64,000 nt of DNA, taken from Hyphomicrobiales bacterium (GTDB lineage: Bacteria > Pseudomonadota > Alphaproteobacteria > Rhizobiales > Rhizobiaceae). The translations under genes and the position numbers were made by a program. Positions 36,160-46,164 of this stretch are shown here, one piece after another. Under the pieces are notes generated by a model. That model was not told where the DNA came from and ran no database searches. It saw only the letters and a list, made by a program, of their open reading frames with translations. The stretch covers positions 1-64,000 of the forward strand of contig UBQX01000003.1 of assembly GCA_900467685.1 (NCBI GenBank), read 5' to 3'. Each line of letters opens with the position of its first letter. The first letter of the stretch is position 1.

Positions 36160-37730
36160 GCCACCTCCGATAACGACAATCGAGATGCGAACCGATAAAA
36201 GCGCGACAGATTTTCGAACCTGTAGGCGTCGAGTGAAAGGCCGTTGGCCTCACAGAGTTTCAAAACTGCGTCATGCATGTCGAGCAGCGGGAGAAGGAAG
36301 TAGTCATGAACTTCCGCGTTGCCGGGAGCCATTCGAACGACAATCGTGATGTCGGGGCGCAGCGCGGTATCGAGACGAACCTTCCAGCGTGAGAGTCCAC
36401 TGGACGTCTGGATGCAGCGGACGATGACAAGGGAAGCGGTGAACTCGTCGTTGACGGTCAGTAGATCGTTTTGTGGCGACTGAGTGATATGACCGCCTGC
36501 GGCTCGCAGGCCGCTTAAAACGGAACTGAGCAATTCGGGATACATGCGACGAAGCGCGCGATTGATTTCCAGATACCGGTAATCACGGTCCGGAATGAAT
36601 CCAACAAGGGCATAAGCGCGCAGAAGGCTCCCGAACCGGTGCGAATATGAGCTGCTGGATGGGCATTCATCGTTTTCATCTATGATGAGGCCAGAAAGAT
36701 ACCCTTGCTTTTCGAGTATGGAAGCCAGCTTTTCCAACATGGCTTCGTCGGAGAGGCGGTTATCCCTCGCATCGATTATTGCACGTGTTTGCTGGAATAG
36801 TTCTTGAGAAACGATGCCGGTGAAAACCCCTTCGGCCCTTACCCAGTCTCCTTCCGGATTTTTGACATGCTCCTTCTTCAGCTTGAAAGACGTCCGGCCC
36901 CAAACATTGTTGCCTACATATTTCTCGTTGATTAGAATCTGATGGACGGTGCCCCGTGTCCACGGGCGGCTCCAGTCAGTCAGAATTCCTTCTTTGTTCA
37001 ACGTCACCGCTATCTCAGCCTCAGGAATGTGCTGATTGACGAACAGATCATATATCCGTCGGACGACCTTAACTTCATGGGGTGGGCCAGGCACGAGGAT
37101 CACACGGTCGGTTGCGATGCTTTTGTGCTCACCCTTCGACAGTTCGGCTTTAAAGTTTCCGTTCTGATCAATGAGCTGTCGTCGGAGCCCGAAGCCCGGC
37201 GCACCGCCTTGTCTGAACCCGAGGCGGATCAGGTTGGCCTGACCGTTGAAGACCTTGACGGATAGTTCACGGCTGTACTCGCCAGCCATAGCCCGCTTTA
37301 CCGTCTTGATGATCGACGAGCCCATGCTGCCGTCATTTTCAAATTGCTCAGCGCAATAGTGAACCTGAATACCATGGCGCTTGCAGCGTAGCTCGACTTC
37401 GGCCGCTTCGTCCGGGTCCTGAAACCGACCCCATCGGCTGACGTCATAGACGAGGATTACCTTGTAGTTGGCAACTCCGCCCTCGATGTCGGATAACAGT
37501 TGCTGCAAGGCATCTCGCCCAACAAGGCGGAGGCCGCTTTTTCCTTCGTCAGCATAAAACCTTATAATTTCGAAGTTATGTTTTTCGGCATAGCGGCGGA
37601 TTGCCGCCGTCTGGTTGTCGGTCGAGTATTTTTGGTGCTCGGTCGACATCCGAACATACGTGGCCGCCAAGACAGGCGGTCGCTCAGATGCTGGTGGTTC
37701 GCTACCTCGTTGGCTCCAATCGATTGCCAT
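36156..37730 (-). CDS. Large serine recombinase (524 aa)
   Basis: Site-specific recombinase of the resolvase/invertase superfamily. The N-terminal catalytic domain reads YVRMSTEHQKYSTDNQ with the likely nucleophile Ser about 29, followed by VYDVSRWGRFQDP. The Recombinase domain follows (GAPGFGLRRQLIDQ, WSRPWTRGTVHQILINEKYVG). The zinc-ribbon and long coiled coil usual in large phage integrases are not obvious; the C-terminal ~200 residues look different. It may move the ParB-containing segment as a nested element or invert DNA. It heads a leftward operon and is divergent from a small HTH-like gene. Confidence 0.85.
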   Translation of the reverse strand: MAIDWSQRGSEPPASERPPVLAATYVRMSTEHQKYSTDNQTAAIRRYAEKHNFEIIRFYADEGKSGLRLVGRDALQQLLSDIEGGVANYKVILVYDVSRWGRFQDPDEAAEVELRCKRHGIQVHYCAEQFENDGSMGSSIIKTVKRAMAGEYSRELSVKVFNGQANLIRLGFRQGGAPGFGLRRQLIDQNGNFKAELSKGEHKSIATDRVILVPGPPHEVKVVRRIYDLFVNQHIPEAEIAVTLNKEGILTDWSRPWTRGTVHQILINEKYVGNNVWGRTSFKLKKEHVKNPEGDWVRAEGVFTGIVSQELFQQTRAIIDARDNRLSDEAMLEKLASILEKQGYLSGLIIDENDECPSSSSYSHRFGSLLRAYALVGFIPDRDYRYLEINRALRRMYPELLSSVLSGLRAAGGHITQSPQNDLLTVNDEFTASLVIVRCIQTSSGLSRWKVRLDTALRPDITIVVRMAPGNAEVHDYFLLPLLDMHDAVLKLCEANGLSLDAYRFENLSRFYRFASRLSLSEVA

Positions 37731-37761
37731 GACAGATCAACACATTCACCGAGGTTTTGGA

Positions 37762-37779
37762 CGGGGACAATATACCCCG
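37762..37779. promoter_or_regulatory. CGGGG-N8-CCCCG dyad between divergent genes
   Basis: CGGGG (37762-37766) and CCCCG (37775-37779) flank ACAATATA in the 63-bp gap between the serine recombinase and the 115-aa gene. The position suggests an operator that controls both. It would suit the small downstream protein or a ParB-like partner as binder; this is inference. Confidence 0.45.
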
Positions 37780-37793
37780 AAAGGAAGGGCAAC

Positions 37794-38141
37794 ATGGTTC
37801 CTAAGTCGGGCACAAATGTTCCGGTGACCAGAAAGGTCGAGCGGGAAGAATATACGCTTGCGATCTCTCGGGCCCTGCGTTCTGAAATCGGACAAAGCGC
37901 ACGGGCCACGAAGACATTGATGAAATGGACAGGTGCCAGTGAGCGAGCGGCGAAATACTGGCTTGCGGGTTCGAGGGCACCGAACGGAACTCAGTTGATC
38001 CTACTTGCTCAAAATTCTGACGCGGTGCTGCATGAGTTCCTGCGTCTGTCCGGCCGTGATCTTTACAAAGTCTCTATCGAACTGGACGCGGCGGAGGTTG
38101 CACTTTCAAGGGCAGGGGCCATTCTTCGTGCACTCAGATAG
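37794..38141 (+). CDS. Small putative DNA-binding regulator (115 aa)
   Basis: The start at ATG 37794 is chosen because AAGGAAGG lies just upstream; the longer frame from 37500 overlaps the serine recombinase and is not needed. The segment KTLMKWTGASERAAKYWLAGSRAPNGTQLI looks like a helix-turn-helix resembling those in phage and ICE regulators. It is divergent from the recombinase operon, with a dyad in the gap, so it may control it. Confidence 0.6.
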   Translation: MVPKSGTNVPVTRKVEREEYTLAISRALRSEIGQSARATKTLMKWTGASERAAKYWLAGSRAPNGTQLILLAQNSDAVLHEFLRLSGRDLYKVSIELDAAEVALSRAGAILRALR

Positions 38142-38303
38142 AGGCAGAGTAGAGTGGCAAGGTTAGAAGTGTGCTCGAAGACACTCCGTGTCATCGGAAC
38201 GAATCCGCGAATTTCCGTTTGGTTTACTTAATTGGGGTGACCTGCATGACGTCTCCGCTATGCGGATACGCTGAGATTGATCATGGCGGTGAAAATCGTT
38301 TTT

Positions 38304-38681
38304 TCAGGAGGATTTTGCGGAACGAGCGTCGAGAGTTCTGCTCAGGCCGATTTGTCGTGCGTGGGTGCATGCAACAATAATTGAATGAAGTTCGGCAGTC
38401 GTGCCTCCGGCCGACAAATAGTCGATCAAAACTCCTGTGAGGTCGGCTAACTCGCAGCGGTCGTCGTACATCGATTCTATACGAATGTATGAAAGAAGCC
38501 GCTCGATGTTTGGGGTCATCTTCTTTATTTGCTGATGAACAATCCGGTGAATCATAGGCTGCGAGACACCTGCTTTTTTGGCTAACAAATTTGCACTTAT
38601 TCCTTTGTTTTTATAAGCATAAATCACCTTATCTGCGAGCTTTTCGATTTCTTCCTGTGTCAGTGATCTGTAGGAGGTCAT
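38304..38681 (-). CDS. HTH regulator divergent from RM locus (125 aa)
   Basis: Contains an XRE-like or resolvase-like helix-turn-helix (ISANLLAKKAGVSQPMIHRIVHQQ, about residues 30-53) in a small protein. It lies head to head with the methyltransferase gene, the position of many RM control proteins, which delay nuclease expression. The intergenic DNA (about 38,705-38,745) is AT-rich with ATATATATG-like sequence. A regulatory role over the RM genes is inferred from arrangement. Confidence 0.68.
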   Translation of the reverse strand: MTSYRSLTQEEIEKLADKVIYAYKNKGISANLLAKKAGVSQPMIHRIVHQQIKKMTPNIERLLSYIRIESMYDDRCELADLTGVLIDYLSAGGTTAELHSIIVACTHARQIGLSRTLDARSAKSS

Positions 38682-38759
38682 GTTCAGTACCCCATTGCGG
38701 CTAATAGGCCTGGATGCTATATATATGAATAATTTTAAAATGACTACACCCTATGCTAT

Positions 38760-41700
38760 TTGCGCTTTAGACTGAGGGATGGAATCGCGGAACTGGAAGC
38801 TGAAGTGCGTGAATTAAATTATGCTCTCAATCGGTATGGAGCTGAGCCTGACCAGTTGATCATGCTGGATTCGGGTGGGCCCGAAGTGTTGCCCTACACG
38901 ACGTTGATAGCGGCGCGTAGCGGTGGGCAATCTTTTGTAAATCTAGAGGCGGTTGTTGCTGTCTACGAATGGCAAGACCAGCCGCTCATGTTCATCGTAG
39001 AGGGTGGTCAATCTGATCACGATTTACGTTTGATCCGACGCGTTTTGTCTATGCGGGGTGATGCTCCCTACATGGGTGTCGTCGACGGCGGAACTCTTAG
39101 AGTTATAGAGCTTGGCTTGGACAATAAGGCCCTAGATAAAGCTAGGGTTATGCTTGATGTTGGCGGAGAGGAATGGGCGACTTTTGGGAAGCTGGCGGTG
39201 GAGCGGGTTGCAGCGCGAGACGACACCAAAAAGGAGCCTCGTCGAGCCCGAGGTAGTGCGGTCTCTCGCGTCATTCTTAAGCTGTTGAACGGGTCGATCA
39301 AGGCTTTGCGGAGGCAAGGCTTGACGGTTGAGGATTCCATCTCATTTGTCGGTCGGGCTCTATTTTCTCGTTTTCTCGCTGACCGGAACCTTCTCACGGA
39401 GAAAACTTGGCCGGGCTGCGATCCAGAGTCGCTGTTTGATACCCGAGACAGTGCGCAGGTCATTTGCGATTGGCTCGATGAAAAGTTTAATGGAAACCTG
39501 CTCCCCATTAGTGACGTTGCGTGGACGCTTCTAAATGAACCAAGCTGCCTTGAGCTTGGCAACGTGATGCGACGTGCTGACGGCGGTCAGCTGCGATTAG
39601 GATGGAAGCAAAAGTGGGACTTTCTAGACTTTTCGCATATCCCTGTGGGTGTCCTCAGCCAAGCTTACGAACACTGCTTGGAGAAATATGACCCGCTGCG
39701 ACAGAAAGAAGATGCAAGCTATTATACACCCCCAGCTGTCGCCGACCTTCTCACCAAGGCTGCATTTCGTTCGGTGAATGACCGAGCGGTGTTATCGACG
39801 GTAAGGGTCCTCGATCCTGCGGTAGGCGCAGGGATATTTCTCATTAAAGCCTATGGCGAAATTGTTGCTGCAAGGTGGAAGAAAGACGGCGTTCGGCCAG
39901 ACACGACTGTGCTTCGAGAGATACTGCATCGTCAGCTTACTGGCTTCGATGTAAACGAAGCGGCGCTTCGCTTCGCTTCGCTTCGCTGCGCTCGGTCTGT
40001 ATCTTGCAGCCATTGAATTGGACCCGACTCCAGAGCCGGTCGAGAAGTTGCGGTTTGAAAACCTTCGCGAAACAACGCTTCACCTGTTGCGAGACTTACC
40101 TGCTCCGGGAGAAAGCGCGGAGCAAACCACGGCGATTAGGAAGCGACCTAAGCTTGCCAAAGGTAGCCGCGAGGAAGCATCATGGCTCGGAAGCCTTGGA
40201 CCGCTTGCTGATCCTAAACACGATGCTGCTTATGACATTGTTATCGGGAACCCTCCGTGGTCAAAGGCCCCGTCCAATGTCCCGCTTCGGATCGTCAATG
40301 AGATCATAGCCTCTACAGTTCAGGAACGATTGGGCTGGAGCAATTCTCCGCAAATACCCGAGAACGCACTGGACCAAGCATTCCTGTGGCGGGCAACCAG
40401 GTGGGCTAAAAAGGGAGGCTGCTTGGCATTCGCCATGCATGCTCGTCTGCTTTTTCAAAACAATGAACGCGCCCATTTACACCGGAAGGCGGTGTTCGAT
40501 TCGATCAATCCAATTGCGGTCATCAATGGAGCTGACGTTCGAGGAAGCGGTGTTTGGCCCAAAATTGATGCGCCATTTTGCCTCCTGCTTGCTCACAATC
40601 AAAAGGCTAATCCAGTTGGTGCATTCAACTATGTTTCGCCTAAGCGCGAAAGCGGTTTGAACGCAGGTGGCTTGATGAGGATTGATGTCTTGAACTCCGG
40701 CCGAGTGCCTAACCGGCGGGTTCAGGAAATCCCGTTCGTCTTCAAAGTCCTTTTTCGCGGTTCAGGAGCCGATCTCGAAATTCTCAAGAAGATTACGGAG
40801 AGCAAACTACGTTCAGTTGGGGATATCTGGGTTTCCGAGACGAATAGAAGTCAGCGAAACCTGTTGAATAACGCGGGCTTCCAAACCCTTCGTCAGAGCA
40901 CCATTATAAAAACGGGCGAGACGGAGAGGGGAGATAGTGGCCGCCCGCTATTTGGCGAACCCATGCTTATGGCTGATCGCTTCGATCCGGTAGCCTTCGA
41001 CGTATCCAGTCTGCCGCAATTTAATCTCGAACGGCTGCATCGAAGACGTGACTTGGCGCTATATTCCGCCCCAATACTGTTGGTACTCAAATCCCCACCT
41101 GCAACTCAGAAGCGGCTCTTGACGGCTGTCAGTACGAAGAAGGTTGTCTTCTCAGAGAGTTTCTATGGGTGGCAACTTCCCGATGACGAATCCGGAAGAA
41201 CTCTTGGTCTCTACCTTAGCCTCGTAATTGGTAGCAAGCTTTCCCTGTGGTTCTGCCTAATGACAGGAGGAGTATTCGGGGTAGAGCGAGAGACTGTTGA
41301 AATGGCCCTGATTAATGAGCTGCCAATTCCGGAATATAAACTGGATAGAAAGGCGGAGGTTACTGAACTTTATGAGGCAGTCTCAGTCGATCAGACTGCA
41401 TGGGAACGCGTCGACCGGTGGGTTGCTGAGCTTTATGGGTTGAACAAAGAAGATGTCGACGTAATTGAAGAAACGCTTGACTACAATCTTACCTATGCCG
41501 ACACGCGTAATGATGCAGAAAAACCTGTCTCTGAGAAAATGATGGCCGAATTCATATCGGTTTTACACGATGAACTGTCGCCTTGGTTTGAGCCTGAAGC
41601 GGGCTCATTAATCACTGAAATCATACCAACTGAGGGATACTCTGCTTGGCGTGGCGTTGCCGTGTCGTTCGTCGGTAATGGAAAAGCCGGATCGCAGCGG

Positions 41701-41910
41701 TTGGCAGGAAACGACGTTATGCAAGGACTGCATCGTGCGGCAGACAGGTTGGCGTTGAGCCAGATCATTCAGTCCGAAGAAAGTGACGGCTCACTTCGGA
41801 TCGCAAAGCTTAATCAGGCAAGGTATTGGACCAAAACGCAGGCAAGAGCGCTCGCGACAGACATCATTCTTACGCGCATTGACGAACTCAAAAAGGAAAT
41901 CGCCGCGTGA
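38760..41910 (+). pseudogene. m6A DNA methyltransferase split by pentamer repeat
   Basis: One gene read in two frames. The first (38760-40016) has an N-terminal domain of unknown role, GRALFSRFLADRNLL typical of Eco57I-like enzymes, and SAM motif I VLDPAVGAGIFL. It loses frame at four CTTCG repeats (39966-39985) and stops at 40016. The second frame, from about 39986 to 41910, continues LGLYLAAIELDP and contains the catalytic NPPW motif (DIVIGNPPWSK) and a target-recognition-like region. With two or five repeats the frames join into one protein of about 1046-1051 aa. So the enzyme is off in this genome copy but may switch. The first start codon (TTG 38760) is uncertain. Confidence 0.82.
39966..39985 (+). 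repeat. Four tandem CTTCG pentamers, candidate phase-variation tract
   Basis: CTTCG occurs four times in a row, followed by a degenerate CTGCG. Frame arithmetic: the upstream frame starts at positions divisible by three and the downstream frame one base later, so loss of two units or gain of one restores the full methyltransferase frame. Two, five or eight units are on; three or four are off. Confidence 0.75.
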
Positions 41911-42617
41911 GTCTTTCACATATCGACAACCTCGTTCGCGATCATACATTGCCGCAACCTGCGTTATCCACGTCGGTCATCAAGGCCGTTTTAGATGTTC
42001 TAACTGAAGCTTGGGCTGAAGTTTGCTCGCGTTACCCTCAAGAAGTAGCCGATCCAGAAGTCGAAGTTTCAAAACACCTCGCCCTCGCATTCAATCATCG
42101 TTGCGGCCAAGACATGCGCCTGAAACGGGCGGTATTAAAAGCCATCCCAGGTCCTGAAATGTTAAATTTCGACGGCACTCATTTGCAGAAGCGTCCGGAC
42201 ATCACAGTTGAATGGAGAGCAAACCGTCTTTCTCCATTAATCGTCGAATGCAAACTGATAGATGCCCCATCTCGAAAAACGCTCGACCTATATTCGCGTA
42301 ACGGAGTCCTCCGATTCGTTGAAGGTGAGTACGCATGGTCGGAGCAGGAGGCCGTGATGGTTGCTTTCGTTCGAGACAATTCAAAGGTGAGCGCCCTGTC
42401 AGTTCACTTCAGTGACGAGCACCGGGCCCTGATGTTCAAGGTGGAAGAAATGCCTTCCAATATTTCGGAAGAAAGCGCGCGAGGTGTAGCGACAACTCGA
42501 CATGGTCGGAGCTTTGCCTATCCTCTGAGGCCCGGCGTCCTGCCAGGACCAATTACGTTGTGGCATCTCTGGCTTAATTTTGTGGTCGAGGAGAGTCGCT
42601 CTCTTGAGGCCTCGTAA
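41907..42617 (+). CDS. PD-(D/E)xK-like nuclease, RM partner (236 aa)
   Basis: Begins at GTG 41907, overlapping the methyltransferase stop (GTGA), so it is translationally coupled. The core reads RPDITVEWRANRLSPLIVECK, giving Asp 98, Glu 114 and Lys 116 in the spacing of a PD-(D/E)xK restriction nuclease. The rest, including a C-terminal LPGPITLWHLWL, is unfamiliar. It is probably the endonuclease of the RM pair. A switching methyltransferase upstream with an intact nuclease would be harmful unless the two are coupled; translational coupling through the GTGA overlap would reduce nuclease when the methyltransferase frame terminates early. Confidence 0.65.
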   Translation: MSLSHIDNLVRDHTLPQPALSTSVIKAVLDVLTEAWAEVCSRYPQEVADPEVEVSKHLALAFNHRCGQDMRLKRAVLKAIPGPEMLNFDGTHLQKRPDITVEWRANRLSPLIVECKLIDAPSRKTLDLYSRNGVLRFVEGEYAWSEQEAVMVAFVRDNSKVSALSVHFSDEHRALMFKVEEMPSNISEESARGVATTRHGRSFAYPLRPGVLPGPITLWHLWLNFVVEESRSLEAS

Positions 42618-43129
42618 GCACAACTACGCTGCCTCTCCGAGCCTGACCCGCAAAGAATCGAATGATTGCTTCAGTCGGATTTATTCGAGATTCGAAGGAG
42701 TTCACGATTTGCCTGTACCAAATCACACCTCGGCAATAACTAACTGAAACGCCGCCTGCAGAAAATCGGTCGTTTGACAATCGAGATAATCAAACGCATC
42801 GACAAAGTCAAAAGCTTTGAAGTCCTACCACTACGATGGGTGGTCGAACGAACCTTCGCATGGGTCGACGGAGGCCGAACGCTGACCAACTATAGGGAGA
42901 AATCTATTCCTTCGGCGAGGCCTGGTTCATCATCGCCCAAATCCAAATTCTCACGCGAAGGCTCGGAAGATATTGCTGTTCATATCGCTGACGCCCCTTG
43001 AGGGACACAATGGAAGTGCGAACAATTGAGGGAAGGAACGGTCGGAGCGGATTCTGCACAATCAGCATTTGACGACACGAAATTGTGAAGATAGCTTGCA
43101 ACTGAAGGGTTGCAGAGAAAATTTCTTAA
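42618..43129. other. Gap between RM locus and phosphoesterase operon
   Basis: About 510 bp that hold only the IS5 C-terminal remnant. The remaining 43,001-43,129 is AT-rich before the phosphoesterase ATG and probably contains the operon promoter; no consensus pair was clear enough to call. Confidence 0.5.
42745..43000 (+). pseudogene. IS5-family transposase, C-terminal remnant
   Basis: Reads RRLQKIGRLTIEIIKRID, then FEVLPLRWVVERTFAW, the signature around the last catalytic Glu of IS5-type transposases, then changes frame near 42,905 and continues SFGEAWFIIAQIQILTRRLG. No start codon and no N-terminal part are here; an N-terminal remnant of the same family lies in opposite orientation at 33,238-33,560. 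Confidence 0.8.
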
Positions 43130-44326
43130 ATGTCTACTTGTAGCATTCTCCAAATAGGCGATATCCATTACCCGCTTTATCGCGATGAGGCCGTGGTCGA
43201 TGACAAGCTTCAGGCGAACGCAGGTGTTTTGAAAGGGCTGTCAATTAATCCGCTTGCGAGAGGAATTGAGTTCATTTCCAATTTGGTGAAGACCGTTCCA
43301 GTTGATTTCGCAGCCTTTGTTGGGGATTTCACAGACGCGGGTAATACAGACGATTTTGGAAAATCCCTTGAATTCTTTTCAAAAGCTTTCAAAGCGATAG
43401 GTTTGCCTGCATACGGCGTTCCAGGAAATCATGACTTAGAATGGCCAAATATTCTGTCCCCGAACTACGATAAGTTTGCGAATTTCCAAAAAATCGCTAA
43501 CAGCTTTGGGGACTCTATATGTCTTTCTTTCGAAAACTTTAAAAAGTACGAGTGCTCTCCATCTCCTAACACGACAGTTTTGTATGCTTTTAATTCCTGC
43601 CTTGGCTGCTCTGACATTTGGAAGACCGGAAGGTTATTCAATGTAGATATCGAAGCGCATCTGCATTCTCTCGACTCCAGCGACTTGTATTCTCGGTTCG
43701 ATGCCCCATACATCGACCAGGTGTCTGTTGCGACGGTCTGCGACGAAATCCGCTCGAATCCAAATGCAATTCCGATTATTTTGGCACATCACAATTTGCT
43801 ACCACAGCGAACTCCAAGAATCGCAATCTTTCCAGAAATGCTGAATGCCGGTTATATTCGCAATGAGTTAAAGGAACTCGGCCGCCCCATTCTATATTTG
43901 CATGGCCACATCCACGACTCTCTGGTGGAATCGCTTTTGTCAGATGACGAGGACACTCAAGTCAGTGTGGTCGCCGTTAGCGCACCACTTTTCCGGGACG
44001 GCTTCAATCACATTCAAATATTCACCTCAGACCATCAAGTGCCGCTCGGAGTTCAAATTGATGAATACCGTTATGATGCTGTTTCTATAAGGAGCCCAAG
44101 ACGGAAGAAAATACGGTTTTATGGCGCAGACAAACGAGATCAATTGTTGGATGATCAAGGTTTAAAGGTGCTCAACGATTTGAAGGGGGGGGCGGCTAAA
44201 CCCTACAAAGACCTTTCGAAGGAGTTTCCGGCGTCTAAACTGTTAGAACTGGAATTTACAGGCCATTTGTTGATTGAGCGAACAGTAGGCTTCAATGATA
44301 AGACATGGCGGGTGCGGACCAAATGA
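43130..44326 (+). CDS. Calcineurin-like metallophosphoesterase (398 aa), cassette gene 1
   Basis: Carries every metal-binding motif of the family: GDIHYP (10-15), GDFTDAG (65-71), GNHD (99-102), AHHN (219-222) and GHIH (259-262). It should therefore be an active phosphodiesterase or phosphatase on a nucleotide or nucleic acid. Beyond residue about 300 there is an extra C-terminal domain (KVLNDLKGGAAKPYKDLSKEF), possibly winged-helix. The stop overlaps the start of the ATPase gene (ATGA), and that gene overlaps a third in the same way, so the three proteins are probably made in fixed ratio and act together. AT-rich composition marks a recent acquisition. A defence role is inferred. Confidence 0.85.
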   Translation: MSTCSILQIGDIHYPLYRDEAVVDDKLQANAGVLKGLSINPLARGIEFISNLVKTVPVDFAAFVGDFTDAGNTDDFGKSLEFFSKAFKAIGLPAYGVPGNHDLEWPNILSPNYDKFANFQKIANSFGDSICLSFENFKKYECSPSPNTTVLYAFNSCLGCSDIWKTGRLFNVDIEAHLHSLDSSDLYSRFDAPYIDQVSVATVCDEIRSNPNAIPIILAHHNLLPQRTPRIAIFPEMLNAGYIRNELKELGRPILYLHGHIHDSLVESLLSDDEDTQVSVVAVSAPLFRDGFNHIQIFTSDHQVPLGVQIDEYRYDAVSIRSPRRKKIRFYGADKRDQLLDDQGLKVLNDLKGGAAKPYKDLSKEFPASKLLELEFTGHLLIERTVGFNDKTWRVRTK

Positions 44327-46164
44327 CGAAATTTATGAACCCGTTTCGGCCCGTGAAATTCGAAGACGAAGGCGCCCCCCTCATCTATATCTCTGATCTT
44401 GCCATGCAGCAGTTTACCGCAGGAAACTACTTCTTCACTGGAAAAAGAGGTTGCGGGAAGACCTCGATTTTGAAAATATCTGATACTATATTCCAACTTG
44501 AGAATCCATATATAAAGTCTTCAGAAAACGTAAAATTATACAAGGACACTTTTGGTGTATACATAAATTTAAATAACAGGTCGATACCGGATTTTTTTCA
44601 TGTGAGGCAGAGCAAAAATAATAAAAAATACTTAATATCAAATCAGTCTAAAAATGAATTAACGTCATACTATCTTGAGTTGACAATAATCCATAAGATT
44701 ATCGAATATTGTATTTCTCTTCGTGATTGTGCCGTTTTCAAAATAGATGAAGACTGCGAATTGGCAATAACGGGTGCGATTCTAGAGGAATACTGTATTC
44801 CGTCTGCAGCGAACCTTGACCACTTGTTGCTGCAAATTGAAATCGTGATGGTGGAAATGCTAGAATTCTCGCGGGCAGTACGCGATGATCTACCAAATTT
44901 TCGTACGAGAACCGAGAACAAGTACCATGTGGTTTTGGGTAGAATTTTGCACGCATTGAGCGTCGAAAACAATCACTTGGGTCAAATCCGGATTCTCATT
45001 GACGATTGCGAAACTTTTTCTTCGGAGTTCCAAGCGGCCCTAAATTCTTTGATACGTTCCCCCCGAGGGCAACCTATTGCGTGGTCGATTGCTTACGTGG
45101 ACGGAAAATACAGTGCATCTGCAACTAATATTGAGAACCAGCGTCTATCACGAGAAGAGCGCAGCATTGTTTATCTTGATGGGCTCGATACCTCAGACTA
45201 TGAAAAATTTTGCAACGAGGTCGCGCAGCTTCGAGTGAGAAGAGCGTTTCCAGACGTTCATGATTTTAGCATCAAGGAAAAGCTCTCGTCATTTGAAATC
45301 GAAGAGCTGTGTGAGGAAAGCTTTCGTACGACGACTTCTAAGAGAGCGCGCGAATTTATTGATCGCGCTAATAGTCAAGAGTATCCCTCAAAAAAAATAT
45401 GGGAAACGTTTCTAACGGAATCCAATGCTGCAAATGTTAAATCTAATGATGCTTTGCGGAAGCGTGCTCTAGCTTCCTACATTTGTATGTGTGCGAAATA
45501 TCACGTTCCAATGTACTACGCTGGTTTTAAGACTGTGACGGGATTGAGCGACGGCTGTATACGCGACTTTCTCGAAATACTTGGTTCTCTCTTTGAGCAG
45601 GTTTCCCTTGGATACAAAGATGCGGCCCGTTTTCTGCAGCGTGATGTTTACGACATCGCAGAACAGGACAGAGGTTGTAGGAATGCGGCCGAAAGAAAGT
45701 TAAAATCGATTAGCGATTATGCTGAAAAGAACGGCTACTATCTCGCAAAACTTGTTCTGTTTCTTGGCCACTTAGTTCAGGCATTTCAACACGATTGGGC
45801 GCACGGACACGCTTTGCGTAGCCCAGACAGAGCAGCGTTCAGTATCGATATTGGTAGGAATACGGATGAGTATATTTCGCTGATAAATGATGCTGAGGTC
45901 GATGGTTATGTGAGGCGCGTCAATTATCCAACGAGGCCGGGAGCGTATTGTTTTCGTCTCCACAGGCAGTTCGCTCCGAATTTTGACGTTGCATACCGAG
46001 AGCCGTCCGATGATCTGATCCCGATACCTTATAGCTTCTTGCAACAGATTAAGGATCGCGAAGTGGAGAGTGCTTCGATCTGGGCGAAGCAGGTCTTTGA
46101 TGCATGGCTCCGTAAGAAGTCGAATGTTGCGCAAAGGAGCTTTCTGGATGGGGACGAGCTATGA
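44323..46164 (+). CDS. P-loop ATPase (613 aa), cassette gene 2
   Basis: Starts MTKFMNPFRPVKFEDEGAPLIYIS, then Walker A TGKRGCGKTS (about 39-48) and Walker B IRILIDDCE (222-230). The opening and the ATPase core recall ORC/Cdc6-like or KAP-like AAA proteins seen in bacterial conflict systems. The C-terminal ~250 residues are helical with a region like a winged helix (PMYYAGFKTVTGLSDGCIRD) and no other recognised domain. ATG 44323 is chosen because it overlaps the previous stop. The ATPase is probably the sensor or switch of the three-gene cassette. Confidence 0.75.
   Translation: MTKFMNPFRPVKFEDEGAPLIYISDLAMQQFTAGNYFFTGKRGCGKTSILKISDTIFQLENPYIKSSENVKLYKDTFGVYINLNNRSIPDFFHVRQSKNNKKYLISNQSKNELTSYYLELTIIHKIIEYCISLRDCAVFKIDEDCELAITGAILEEYCIPSAANLDHLLLQIEIVMVEMLEFSRAVRDDLPNFRTRTENKYHVVLGRILHALSVENNHLGQIRILIDDCETFSSEFQAALNSLIRSPRGQPIAWSIAYVDGKYSASATNIENQRLSREERSIVYLDGLDTSDYEKFCNEVAQLRVRRAFPDVHDFSIKEKLSSFEIEELCEESFRTTTSKRAREFIDRANSQEYPSKKIWETFLTESNAANVKSNDALRKRALASYICMCAKYHVPMYYAGFKTVTGLSDGCIRDFLEILGSLFEQVSLGYKDAARFLQRDVYDIAEQDRGCRNAAERKLKSISDYAEKNGYYLAKLVLFLGHLVQAFQHDWAHGHALRSPDRAAFSIDIGRNTDEYISLINDAEVDGYVRRVNYPTRPGAYCFRLHRQFAPNFDVAYREPSDDLIPIPYSFLQQIKDREVESASIWAKQVFDAWLRKKSNVAQRSFLDGDEL

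Noticed and set aside
40018-41910. The second methyltransferase frame as an independent gene starting at TTG 40018
   Set aside because: It lacks the SAM-binding motif I, which lies in the first frame, and its sequence continues directly from it across the repeat.
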